64,000 nt of DNA, taken from positions 11,385,327 through 11,449,326 of the forward strand of contig CM065313.1 of NCBI GenBank assembly GCA_033032175.1. Reading direction: 5' to 3'. Made by a program: the position numbers and the translations under genes. Shown here in pieces: positions 34,408 through 45,440 of the stretch (positions within the stretch are counted from its first letter, which is position 1; the number at the start of each line of letters is the position of its first letter). The notes beneath the pieces were generated by a model. The model was not told the DNA's origin and ran no database searches. It saw only the letters and a program-made list of their open reading frames with translations. This DNA comes from Saturnia japonica. Its lineage: Eukaryota; Arthropoda; Insecta; Lepidoptera; Saturniidae.

Positions 34408-35404
34408 TTTTTTTTTATACGTGGAGAAACCCATCATGTGTACACACCCGCACGGGGGGACGAGTGGTTATGTGAGACTCCTACTCACTAAAACTCCACG
34501 GTGTACCTACCATCCGCCGCCATACAGGGGCGACACGGGAACTGCGGTGGCATACAGCCGCGTCGCCCCGGCGGCCGGCCTGGCTAAACCGGTCCCCGGC
34601 CTAAGTAGAAGACACCCTAGCCGTCTCCTCCGTCCGCTGAACCTGTGCAATGAAGAGACGGCCCCCCCGACCCGTCTTCTCTGGTTCGGCTAGGGTGGCG
34701 CGAGTTGGCGGATAAACCGCCTCCTCCTGCCACCCGTTCGTCTTTGGCGGAGAGGGCCGCTTAAGGGATCCCCCTCGCGAACCCTCTCCGCGGCTTCCTT
34801 CTGCAAGATGACGTCCTCACAGAAGGAGGCCATCGCCGTCCATGCCCTCTCGCTGCCGAGCATGGCTTTCACCACACTCCGCAGCGAGAGGTCCTCTCCA
34901 ACAGCTACGGCCAGAGTGCGGCGCTGTTCCTCCCACGCAGCACACTCATAGAGAGTGTACTGTGCCGTGTCCTCTACAGCCCCGCACTCGTGGCACGTAG
35001 TGTTGGGCTCCCTCCTGGCTATCTTGTGCAGGTACCATCCGAAACAACCGTGTCCGGACAGTACCTGCACAAGTCTGAATGTCAAGGAGCCACGCTCCCT
35101 GCTATACCACTCTCGGAGGACTGGGCGGATGGCGTCTATGGTATAACGTCCATAGCGCGCATCCGCCAGGTCCTCCTCCCAACGCCGGAGCACCTCTTCC
35201 TGCGCTCTCTGCCTGATAAGGAGCTGGAGGCTCCCCACTTTCCCTTCTCGCCGCCGTAAACCGATACACGGCGGCGAGCACTTCCGCCTCCAGCTCCCAC
35301 GGCGAGGAGCCGGCAAAAACAAAAGCCGCCCCCGCAGACACCGTCCGGTATCCGCGGACCACTCTTAGCGCCACGACACGCTGCGCAGCGCGCAGGACGC
35401 GTTA
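34408..35404 (-). mobile_element. 5'-truncated R1-clade LINE inserted in the mariner
   Basis: The minus-strand element has its poly(A) end at the left (ten T on plus, 34407-34416) and a 3' UTR at 34417-34689. It is truncated at 35404 within the end of reverse transcriptase (VLRAAQRVVALRVVRGYR). It is GC-rich compared with its surroundings. The 15-bp duplications on both sides are made of mariner sequence, so the LINE arrived after the mariner. Its 3' UTR words (TTTCTCCACGT, GTGAGTAGGAGTCTCA) match those of the copy at 25855-27253. Confidence 0.92.
34690..35322 (-). pseudogene. R1-clade LINE ORF2, C-terminal part
   Basis: A 210-codon open frame ending at 34690. The useful part starts near RRREGKVGSL and continues with RRWEEDLADARYGRYTIDAI, LSGHGCFGWYLHKIARRE and a C-x2-C motif CHECGAVEDTAQYTLYEC. 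This is the conserved C-terminal region after reverse transcriptase in R1-type elements; its zinc-knuckle-like motif normally has a histidine where this copy has a tyrosine (QYTLYEC). The upstream part of the protein continues in another frame (35374 leftward, VVALRVVRGYR...VLAAVYRF), so one frameshift lies near 35255. The fragment is 5'-truncated and not expressed as a LINE protein. Confidence 0.88.
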
Positions 35405-35419
35405 ATAGTCGTTGAACCT

Positions 35420-35930
35420 AGGAGAACCGGCCAAATCCTGTCCCAAGCGAAAGTTGACTCAGAAAATGGTACTGGTGAGTGTTTGGTGGACTAGTGCTGA
35501 TATACACTACAGCTTCCTAAGATGTGCCAGACGAAAACAGCATATATGTATTGTCAACAATTGCAAACCATGATGGAAAAATTAGCCGTTAAACAACCGA
35601 GACTGGTCAATCTTTCTAACCCACTGCTGCTTCAGGACAACGCTAGGCTCTATACATCACAAGAGACGGTCGCTAAATTAGAGGAACTGCGGTTGGAATG
35701 TCTCCAACACCCACCATACTCCCTGGACCTTGCTTCAACAGATTCCGAATTTTGACAATTTCTTGCAAGCAAAAAAAATCAATTCTGATGAGGCTGTCCA
35801 AACCGCCTTCTAAGATTTTATTGATTCTAGCTCAAACAATTATTTTGCCAATTGAATCAATTAACTACCTATAAAATGGCGAAAGTGCTTATATAATAAT
35901 GGTACATACTTTGACTGATTAAATGTAGAA
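35420..35930 (+). pseudogene. Mariner transposase, C-terminal catalytic fragment
   Basis: After the LINE the mariner gene resumes: EPAKSCPKRKL, then SVWWTSA and a frame at 35522-35755 with YCQQLQTMMEKLAVKQ. Two catalytic aspartates of the DD34D triad are visible: the D of LLLQDNAR, and the D of LDLASTD exactly 34 residues later (usual family form SPDLAPTD). The frame then closes at a TGA (35753-35755), and later pieces (DNFLQAKK, NGTYFD) are separated by stops. This is a decayed cecropia-like mariner copy. Confidence 0.85.
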
Positions 35931-35993
35931 TTTCATAATATTTTTTTCGTTTTATTTCCATATAAAACGCAAATTTCTTATGTAACGACCTAT

Positions 35994-37479
35994 TAAATAA
36001 AATTTAAAAGCGATGCTGCTCTTGTCGGTGTAGCAATCTCCAGCACTCCCTACACTCTACCTTCCTCTTGACATCTTGATACGACACGACGCCTATTTTT
36101 TCTTTCACCTACTGAATGTCATGTCCTTTTTTGTCTATCACATCGATATGCCAAACAATATTAACCAATATCATAAATGCATTTCTAGTTGACTTCTAAG
36201 CCGATACAGAGCAGCGATGACGATGATATTCCTTATCTTTCTATTACACATATTATGTGTAGACAAGTAAGCAATGACGATAATGGTGAATCAATTCGGA
36301 AAAAGACGCTTTTGGGATTTACGATAAGTAAACCATAAGAGAATATATATCAAATTCATATAGTATATAATTGTACATTTTAAAAGGACCGAAAAACAGC
36401 CGCGGGTTGTGAGTGACGGCCTGGCGAGTGGTAGTACGATTCGTGCGCACTGTTGTCTTATTGCACGTTCGGTGCTAGATTTGGTACTACTTTAGCAACT
36501 CTTGTTTTGGTGTAATATGAAGATTATGAAGCACGCTTGTCATTTGTTTGAACGACATATAAAATAATCTCATATACACAACGCTGGTGCGGTATTAATG
36601 TAAAAGTTATCATCACTTTTAATTACATCTATATTTTCGAAATTATAGTAATTTGCAGTAAACAGTTGTACTTTGTCAAGTAAATATATAAATTTGTTAA
36701 CCGGTTTCAATTATCCTAACTAATCAGCTAATACATAAAAAGTTCCAAAAGAAACTAACTAAAACAAATATTGAGCAGATGCGTTTCGTTTTCTGCCCAG
36801 TCATTAAAGTCCGTCAAGTATAATTGCGATGAAATGAAATGTAAGCTATACATTATCCAAAAAAACACTAAGTACCTATTATAATATCATAACTATTTGT
36901 CGGTAGTAGTAAGTACAAAATACATAAACATAGAAAAGTGAAATTAATATTAACGGTTTATGTTAAAAGTTTTCCGGAGATAAACACGATGAGATTATCA
37001 GTTTAATTTGTTTAGTCCTCTTGTAAGAGACTGCTGGGTACTTTTTTGTCATTAGTAATTACAAGTATAATTTTTTTCCTTTTAGACATTTTTATAATAT
37101 TTTCATGCGTAATGATTGTTTTACTTAACTTATCGGTGAAATAGAACAAAATTCGACTCAAAACTTGGCATTGAAAGATTTAAGTAGGAGACATTAGGTT
37201 AAGTCATATGCCTTGGAATCGACATTCCGTATGAATTTAATAAATTCGCATGATAGATCTAGCACATTAAGAAGCTTAGAATAGTTTGGGTCAGAATAAT
37301 AAATGTTACCACTGACCCGATATTATTAAGTAGATGAATGTGTGTAATCTTTGATATCAGCTATTCGTATCACTATACTATCGAATAAATTAAAATTATA
37401 AGATGTTTTCTTTTGCCTTAATTTTATCATCAAGGATATAGCAGTTCAATAACAACTTATAGTTACGTACCAACTTCTT
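35994..37479. other. Intron 1, non-coding
   Basis: No exon is recognised. A GC-richer patch at 36385-36500 (CAGCCGCGGGTTGTGAGTGACGG) could be regulatory or an old repeat. The rest is AT-rich. Confidence 0.4.
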
Positions 37480-37850
37480 CCTCTTATCTTACTTAAGTAT
37501 AGTCTGCAGAACATGTTTTCTACTTCCCCTCTACTCTATAAAATATCAGCTCAGTGTTCAATATCATTCTTCATACAATCCATCCATACATTCTTCGGTC
37601 TTCCTCTACTCCTGCATCCATTCACCTTCATACTTAACATTCTTCTAGTTATATGATATTCATCCTTCCTCGTAACATGCCCATACCACGCTAGCCTATA
37701 ACCTCTACTTCTCTGTGCCTGGTGCTATTTTAAGACTTCCTCTAATAAAGTCATTCCTGATCTTATACATTGTAGTTACTACACACATCCATCTTAACAT
37801 TCGTATCTCTGCCACATGTAATCTTCTTTTCCCTTAAGCTTCAGGGGCAT
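37480..37850 (-). pseudogene. LINE reverse transcriptase C-terminal fragment (RTE-like)
   Basis: The minus strand translates as RRLHVAEIRMLRWMC, then KIRNDFIRGSLKIAP, a stop and frame change, then RLAWYGHVTRKDEYH and RRMLSMKVNG. The LRWMxGVT...RNDFIRGSLxxAP...RLxWYGHVxR order is the conserved tail of a widespread insect LINE reverse transcriptase. At least two stops and one frame change show it is dead. It lies in intron 1 antisense to the PDZ gene. Confidence 0.78.
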
Positions 37851-39930
37851 TCGAGGATCGCATGTTATCTCCGAGACCTGTCGCCATTTCCACAACCCAG
37901 TATTTATCCTATTCTTCACGTCTTGTCATCGTTGTTTTGGATTAATAAACCGAGGTACCGAAAATTGAAGCAGACAGGTAGAGATACACTAACAAGAAAA
38001 TAAACATAGCAACAAGAGTAGTGGGTATATCAAGTTATCGGGAAGAAAACTTAATTTTAAGTGAAAATATAAATTACAAAAGGTCTTTTTGTTCGATCTT
38101 CACCGACTTGCTCATGTCTTGTTAACTATATAGTGTTTAGATTTACGTTCCATTTCTTAACTTACACCTTAAGTACTTTTCAAGAGATCGCGAATTTTGT
38201 ACAAGTTCTGAAATAAAATTATTCATTGTCACAAAATGAGGACTGAACGAATAGTCGTCATAAAATACTTTTGAATAATAGCAAAAAGGAAGCAATTTAC
38301 TTAAGAATTCCAGAGAGCTGTTATATCAGATTACGCAATTAAAGTTTATTGTAAACAGTGGCTCGTTTCTCTTGGAGAAACATTTTGTTTGTGGAAAAGA
38401 GTAGTAGTATTTTTAAAGAGCTTTTATGTACAAAACAACAACTGAAATACGATTAACACGTTTTAAACAAGTGTCTATAAAGCGTTTTATTATTTCAATT
38501 AATGAACTCGCTTTATTCAACATAATATGCTATGCAACTTTGATGCTTACATTTAAATTATTTTAAACAAATGATTTAACCATTTTTAAATATTACCACG
38601 GAACATGTATTTTTATGTATTTATAAATCACACTAGAAAGTTTTAGTAACATCTGATTTAAACTTTTTTAGTAACATACAACAGTTAATTTTAAAAGTTT
38701 TTACATGTTCATTTAACTAATATTCATTAGAGAAATACATACTCCTGTTAAATTAAGAAAGGAGTTATTAATAATTTCGAATTAATTCTGTTCTTTGACT
38801 ATGCAATTAAACATTAATTAATTAATAGATAACTTATCTATATCATCATGTCAATATTATTCTCTACTTTAAGAAAAACTAACAAAAATTATGTGGTAAT
38901 ATCTAAATTAATTAAAATATACAGTAATGATTTTATAAAGAAATAACAAAAAAACAAGTTTACAATGATAATATTTACTTAATACCGCTTAATTATCTTT
39001 CAGAGCTACAGTTGTGCTTCTGAGCGTATTTCTCGTGTAAGTAAAGAAGATTCAATGAAACAATTTGTGCCTAATCGTGTTTACTTTAAACAATTAATCA
39101 CTTGTATCAATCAATCAGCCTTGTTATGTTGTGCATTTTTTTTTAACAACTCGTATCTAACATATAACGCCAATTAGTTATTTTAACATTTAAAGTAAAA
39201 ACAGCAATAAAAGACTCTTAAAATTTATTGTTTATAATGGTTGACGAGACGTTATGCGAAAAAAAAAAATGTACCTGTGCATAATTTTATGGAAATCAAC
39301 CTCGCAAGTGGATACATTGTTAACAAAAATCCGCATAGTAATCCTATAAAATTCTAGGAGTATATAAAATATACTTCTTTAATCGTAAATAATATGTAAT
39401 AAAATATATGTATTTGTTAACTTAACCATTAACAATATAATAGGATGGTAATATTTTTATTTATGCAGACCTTATAAATAGTAGTTTCAGGTAGGTAAAA
39501 CATAGTTAAAATTATAAAGTTAAATTGCGTAGAAATTATGAAGATACGCAATTAACAGAACAACTTCCATTTAATTATCCCATTGTGAAACATTCTCATT
39601 GTACGGTAATAATTGTGCTAACAATATACCTACGAAATAAAAAGTGAATACTAATTATTGTGAATGTTGTCTAGAAATTAAATTTAATGATCGTTCTAAT
39701 CAAGTTTCCCAATCAAATATTAACATAACCATGAAAAGTGTGTTCACTAACACTAGCACATCGTACTTATTGACGTACTTTTTATTTTAACAATTTTCAA
39801 AAAAGGCTTATGATTACCGTAATATGTTTGGAAAATATGTCTCATATTGTGCTAATAATCATATATAAATTAAATTAACTCAAATATAATTATGATAGAA
39901 GTTGTTTGCAACTTTTACTGTTGTTTGCAT
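37851..39930. other. Intron 1, AT-rich, non-coding
   Basis: Nothing is recognised. Composition is extremely AT-rich from 38380 to 39900, with no exon or repeat family identifiable by eye. Confidence 0.45.
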
Positions 39931-40235
39931 TTTTTTATTTTAGTCTTAGGCAACCGTCTCACCAGATTTTAAGTAACGATGAGTCCCAAGATGGTAACAC
40001 GTTAAGCTTAGTGGTGGAACTGGCTTTCAAGCTGTGGAGCATACCTATAGATACTTGGTGATAGATTTTGAACTTGTTAGTGATAGTTAGCCAGGTAGGA
40101 ATTAGAAAATGCACTACCACTACGCCATGGTTTCATCACAATGTTTTCCTTCACCGAAAGCTCAAACTCATTCCAGGGATTCGAACTTATGTAAATCGAC
40201 ACGGTGTGCCTACATGCTACCACTGACGCATCATT
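39931..40235 (-). repeat. tRNA-derived SINE
   Basis: Minus-strand copy of the SINE at 44911 and 48850. The tRNA-like head is at the right (minus strand ATAAGTTCGAATCCC), the body words are TTTCGGTGAAGGAAAAC and CCTGGCTAACTATC, and the tail ends near 39931 in an A-rich run. Confidence 0.75.
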
Positions 40236-40664
40236 CCATCAAACATTAATATGTAAATATTATATTTATTACTATAACAAAAATGTATTTGTAGATATAG
40301 GCATTATAGGCAAACAACATGGTTTCGTTCAAGGCTTGAAATTTCGTTTTCGTTGGCAGAAAGACACTGCACACTTTTATATTTTCAGACAGGGGGATGT
40401 AAAAGAAAAGTATCTGGAATACAAGATACCTTTGAGTATCTGATTAGTTGAGTATTTGAGATATCAGTTAAGTACAAGATAATTTTGGAAATAGTATTTG
40501 AAGCACTTGATACAAAATATGTATTTTCTAAATATATTTTTCAAATAGAATATGTACCTACATTTTTAAATTTAAAAACATTGATGTTATTTTGCGCGAT
40601 GTTTTACCAACAGAGCTTTGTTTGGACACTACACTACATAATATGGCACAATTTTTTTATACTA
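40236..40664. other. Intron 1, non-coding
   Basis: Frames of about 70-80 codons here (40204-40443, 40485-40697) have no known domain. Recurring words around AAGTATCTGGAATACAAGATACC and GATACAAAATATG suggest a decayed element. Confidence 0.35.
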
Positions 40665-40820
40665 CAAAGGTGGCAAATTAGCATACAGCCCGCCTGATGG
40701 TAAGCGGCTACCGTAGCCTAAGGACGCTTGTAATACTATAGGTATTACTAGCGCATTGCCGAACTTGAAACCCCCACCCCAAAGAGCTCTGAAAACTCTA
40801 CTCACTGCAGAAACAAAACT
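40665..40820 (-). repeat. LINE-tail repeat, minus copy
   Basis: Reverse complement of the repeat at 32140 and 46850: GGTGGCAAATTAGCATACAG, CCTGATGGTAAGCGGCTACC, then CTCTACTCACTGCAG. Confidence 0.72.
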
Positions 40821-40954
40821 TAAAAAGAAAACGCAAAAACATAAAACATAAACATAAAAACTTCGCGATGATAAAAATATAATCTCATGTGGAAAATTGT
40901 CATAAACGTACTGTTCTTGAACAATGCTTTTAAAATTTTAATATATTCAGTTTC

Positions 40955-41029
40955 TTCATAATCATGTATATGCATATCTGCATAATCACTTAATACGTCT
41001 GCATAATCATAGTCTGTTTCTGCATAATT
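40955..41029 (+). repeat. Short tandem repeat with about 21-bp period
   Basis: Four spaced copies of a TCTGCATAATCA word (first one TTCATAATCATG, last one TTCTGCATAATT). Confidence 0.6.
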
Positions 41030-42920
41030 GTTATCGGATACACAAGTCGTGTGACAAGTGCGTTATATGAACTGGACATAAAAATCGTTCCTTAAATTTA
41101 TAGATAATTGTTAAACAATTAATTAATAAAAAAATCTAATGTCAGTAGGTAATAATAAAAAAGTTTATTTTAAGTAAGCTTTGACACATCGACTCAGTGT
41201 TTATAATGTATCCGAGACTTTATTCGCGTTATTACAATGTAAATTTAATAAGATAAATGTAGCATATATTGCTCATAGATAACGTAGTCTCACTTATTAG
41301 TGAATGAATTTTTATAATTGAATCAATAGTTTCAGATATTATCTCCTACAAACATATTTACAATCTTTACATTTTTATACGTAATAATAGTGAGCTATAA
41401 GTGTAGATTACATGAATAGCGTTAAGAACTTATTTTAAAATACCTGTTAACATTATGCTGCTTACACTAACAGCTCAGTTCACTAATAGCCTATCATTTC
41501 AGAATCAGACAAGGAGGTCTGTGTCAATTTATGAATTACGAATTATAATATTAAGCTTAATAAGAATAGCCTATAATCAACCTGGATGTATCTTCCTGTC
41601 AGTGAAATAATTTTTAGAACTAGATCAGGGGACCTATCCATTTTTTCATTTTCGTTAGCGTTAACAATTGCAGAAAGTCAACTTGGCTAGGCCCTCAGTA
41701 GTTTCAGAGATTACCTTCTCCAAACATATTTGATATTTACATACTTTTAGCTCTTTCTAATAGTAACTACCAGTAGTATAGCTGTAGATTGTTAGCAAAT
41801 AGAATTCATATAGTACCTATATATAGTGTTAAGAATATTTCAAAGTAAATAGGATGAATTACCCTTAGGATTTCTGGTAGATATTTGAACTTTGATGGTT
41901 GATTCCACTCACGTGCGTCGTGAAGTCACGCAGCTTACGTGTTCCGCATGTCAAATTAACAAAGTACTGTCCAAACTGTTTAGAACCTTGTTAGTTCTAC
42001 GATTCCGCTCGTATGCTCCTGTGGTTCAGTTAAAATAGAACTGACAGGGCTCTAATTTAATTGGATATGTTGGAAAGGTTTACATTGTGAGTTGTAACGT
42101 AACCTATCACATGTTACTTTACGTAGGTAATGTTTATTAGTGCGATTCGATTAAATTATTATATGCTTTACTACTAACGGAAGTTTGTTATTTAATTTGA
42201 AGTCATAAAACAAGTATATCGGAAACACCAATGTAATTAAATAGATAATATTAGTTTGTAAAACAATTTGCCGCTCAGCAAGAACGTCCTAAAAAATTTT
42301 TTCTGTATTTCTTGATGAACAACCGTCAATGAACACGAATATGATATTGTAATTTTTTTCTGTATATTGTATTTAACTCAAATTAGGCTTTTCACCAGTT
42401 TTATTGAAATTTTATACACAATTCTTGTTTAGTAAACTTCAGAAGTATACAAGAAAAACACTCAAGAACGTTCCGTGTCTTGTAGTGTTGTAATTAAGTG
42501 CACAAGTTGCGCGCGATGTCTCATTAGTATAATTAAATGAAAAGTGGAACCACACTCGTCGAAGACAAAATTCATTTATAACTTCAAAGCACTAGTGCAA
42601 GAGACTACCTAAAATATGTTAATTAATGAACTATGAAAAAAAAAAATATTATTTAAAATTTATCATTCAAATATTGCAAGTTATTATAAAGAAATATGTG
42701 ACCCATTCTTACTGACAAAACAAGAGCTTTTTATTATCTCATGTTAAGTAAAATAATATATTACGTAGGTTGGAAACATAAAGTGTGCTTTTTTAACAAA
42801 TCATTCCGCATTCTTTTTCTGTACATTTTTTTAAATTAAACAAGTGTCATTGCTCCGAACGCTTTTATTCATTCATAAAACTTTTTTCTGATTAATGTAA
42901 CCGATTAATTTCCTTAGTAA
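41030..42920. other. Intron 1, non-coding
   Basis: AT-rich. A moderately GC-richer patch at 41880-42060 contains CTCACGTGCGTCGTGAAGTCACGCAGC. No frame or repeat family is identified. Confidence 0.4.
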
Positions 42921-43050
42921 AACCCTATGAAACCATCCAAGACCATATAAAATACGAAATCATACAAGCTCCTACGAAATACGAAATCATTGAAGACCCT
43001 ACGAAATCGTCGAAGATACTGCGAAATCATCTAAAACTCTACAAAAGCGA
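42921..43050 (+). repeat. Degenerate tandem repeat, about 20-bp unit
   Basis: About six units of CCTACGAAATCATCGAAGAC with substitutions and small indels. The best units are at 42972-43035. Confidence 0.7.
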
Positions 43051-43669
43051 CTACGACTATGTGAATGATTCTTCCTTTGCTACAAATTAATTATACTATT
43101 TAACATTCGCATTTTTTATATCATCTATATTTAAACTTTCTATTTTCTACATCAAACCACTATTGCTCAAACTACTTTCAATTTGTTCACAAAAATAAGC
43201 GTATTAAATTAAAATTATCTGGCTGTGTAATTAAACAATTAATTAATTAAACAGGACCACCGACTGCCAAACCGAAATATTTGTCTCCATAAATAATTAA
43301 ATAAGTAAGAGTTTGTAAATTATAGGTACAAGTAATTTTATAATACCTCGATAATTTTATAAACCTCGGTATTTACAAAAACATATTCTTCGTTAGGTTA
43401 AAAATTCTGTGACCTAAAATATCATTATAAATTGGGATATATTGGATCAAAACAGAACGTGACCAACACACTCGCGTATATATTACCGAGGTAAGCCATA
43501 AATGACAACCCTAACGTAAAAAAATGGGATTATATGGGATGAGGCTTGTCTTACATATTCATATAGAATTATCCTTTTTTAACAAGTATATGTTTTGTTA
43601 TTTGAGTAAATAGTAATTGAATTTATTAAAGATGTTATAGTAGTCTTAAATGTAGTTAAAATAATGATA

Positions 43670-43950
43670 TCTCAATGGTATTTATAGTGTTTGGAAACCG
43701 CGTCAAGGAGTTGATCAACGCGGGTTCGAAATTTTCGATGAGCTTGGGCTTTCCTTAAGAAAAAATACCATGATTGCCAGGTTAGGTTAGTTACCAATCT
43801 CATGTTGGAAATCTCTTGCCAAGTACCTATAGGTGTGTCCCGGGGAATTCACTTGCGAGCGATTCCCTCTAGACAGCATGTTACTATTTACGGATACATC
43901 GTCACTTAACCATCAGGTCATATTGTGATGAAATGCTAAAAACCTATCAA
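43670..43950 (+). repeat. tRNA-derived SINE, diverged
   Basis: Keeps a B-box-like GCGGGTTCGAAATTTTC, then GAGCTTGGGCTTTCC, GCCAAGTACCTATAGGTGTG and TCAGGTCATATTGTGATG. It is the same family as 44911 and 48850 but more diverged. Confidence 0.68.
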
Positions 43951-44044
43951 GTATTTTTTTTACATATTGATATTCAGTAGTATTGATTGACCCTAAATAA
44001 CGTGATCGTTTTGGTGAGTCTAAGTTCTTGGGACATTTAGCATT

Positions 44045-44680
44045 ACTAGCTTTTCTCCACAGTTTCATCCGTGTTAATTTTATCTGATAAATGCCGCAAC
44101 ATAATTGTTTTTCCCGCAAGTACAAATTATTTTAATTTTTCATTATCTCCTAAACTATATGTCCAAATATACATAAATACATACATACATACATATAAAT
44201 AGAGCAAAACTTAACATCATAAAATTATCTTTATGATGTAGTAACTTTGTTCGTAAGGATTAATATGCCACGTCTGAAAATAATGTTCATAAATGACTTA
44301 TTAATTTTTAACAATTGTTTGTTATGAAATAGCGTACTGTAGCCTATGTATAAGAGATAGGCTATCGCTGACTTTTTTTAGATATACCAAGGACCAATAT
44401 TTTAATAAAACATTGTATTTATATCATTGGCTATTTATTATGCAAGCGTTCGCGGATAAAGCAGATCGGGAGGGCTTTCATCTCTGACTTACTTATAAAA
44501 AATCAATATTTAAAGCCAGCGGAGAGTTATAGCCTAATATTAAATAGCCTTTACTATTCCTCGAGAGGCTGACTATCATTTACAAAAAGATTTTTTTTAA
44601 ATCCGACTGGTAATTCCAGAGATTAGCGTGTTAAAACAAACAAAAAAACTTTGCCGCTTTATTATATTAGTACAGATAAA
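44045..44680 (+). repeat. Interspersed repeat, copy 3 of the ACTAGCTGTACCCC family
   Basis: It starts ACTAGCTTTTCTCCACAG, has ATCTGATAAATGCCGCAAC and CGCGGATAAAGCAGATCGGG, and ends CAGAGATTAGCGTGTTAAAAC...TATATTAGTACAG. An (ATAC)n run at 44172-44193 sits inside. Confidence 0.72.
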
Positions 44681-44694
44681 TATAACACACAAGA

Positions 44695-44905
44695 TAATTA
44701 GTTGTTCCCCACAGTTTCAACCCGTATTAAATTTTATTCGACCTACTGTTCACCGCGTTGCGACGCCGCCGCGTCGCGTCGTCAACGCACGAGGATGGCT
44801 TATCGTTGTTCTCTGTTCCCGTACTTGCCTACACCTTGCCAGATTGGTGACGTTCATGGTTACAGGTCCGCTCCTTTGGGCCGTAGCGTAATGATGTTTA
44901 GCCTA
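44695..44905 (+). repeat. Interspersed repeat, shorter relative of the same head family
   Basis: Begins AATTAGTTGTTCCCCACAG. It shares ACGTTCATGGTTACAG and GGGCCGTAGCGTAATGATG with the repeat at 47386-47625. It includes a GC-rich GCGACGCCGCCGCGTCGCG stretch. The short open frames are chance. Confidence 0.6.
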
Positions 44906-44910
44906 TAATT

Positions 44911-45236
44911 GTAGCAACGATGGCTCAGTTGATAGCGTGTACGGACTCCGCGTCGATCGACGTGAGTTTGTATCCCTGCAATGAGCTTGAACTTTCGGTG
45001 AAGGAAAACATCGCCATAAAAACATAGCATGATGGTAGGGCTTTTTCTAATATTCGCCTGGTTAGCTACCACCCTCAAGTTGAAAATCTGTTGCCAAACA
45101 CCAATAGGTGTGTTCCGGCAGCTGCACTTGAGAGCCAGTCCTCCACTAGGCTTAGCGTGCTACCATCTTGGTCCACATTGTCACATAAGGTCAGGTGAGA
45201 TTGTGGCCACAATGCTAAATCTATAGCGATAAAAAT
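44911..45236 (+). repeat. tRNA-derived SINE, best-preserved copy
   Basis: Head with an A-box-like TGGCTCAGTTGATAGC (44921) and B-box-like GTGAGTTTGTATCCC (44962-44976), body CCGGCAGCTGCACTTGAGAG, tail GCGATAAAAATA. RNA polymerase III internal promoter boxes of this type identify tRNA-derived SINEs. Confidence 0.82.
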
Positions 45237-45440
45237 ATTCCTTATTAAACAGGCTACATACAAAATGCAAAGAATTAATCTCTTGTAGTTTATACTAATA
45301 TACTTGGTATATAATTATTTGCATATAAAGTAATATCTTATAATTTCCATACAATGTTGAAGTTCATTGTCCTAATAAGAATATAAGTCGAGGTTCTATG
45401 TAGCAGCACGCGCGCACGACAAGAATCAAACGATGCTTCG
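45237..45440. other. Intron 1, non-coding
   Basis: A short AT-rich spacer leading into a CpG-rich patch. No gene is seen. Confidence 0.4.

Larger units (their letters stand above)
34001..35993 (+). mobile_element. Mariner DNA transposon, internally deleted and split by a LINE
   Basis: The left terminus TTAGGTTCTTACATATGAAA at 34001 pairs with the right terminus, whose minus strand reads ATAGGTCGTTACATAAGAAA from 35993. TA is present outside both ends (33999-34000 and 35994-35995), the canonical mariner target. The left part encodes the transposase N-terminus (MENLKYRVIYEYKF from 34181) with later stops. The right part encodes the catalytic end. Without the inserted LINE and its 15-bp duplication the copy is about 980 bp, shorter than a normal mariner of about 1.3 kb. 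The gap lies in the middle of the transposase. Confidence 0.88.

Noticed and set aside
42921..43050. Possible CRISPR-like array
   Set aside because: Units are directly tandem without spacers and diverge freely, and the genome is clearly an insect nuclear one.
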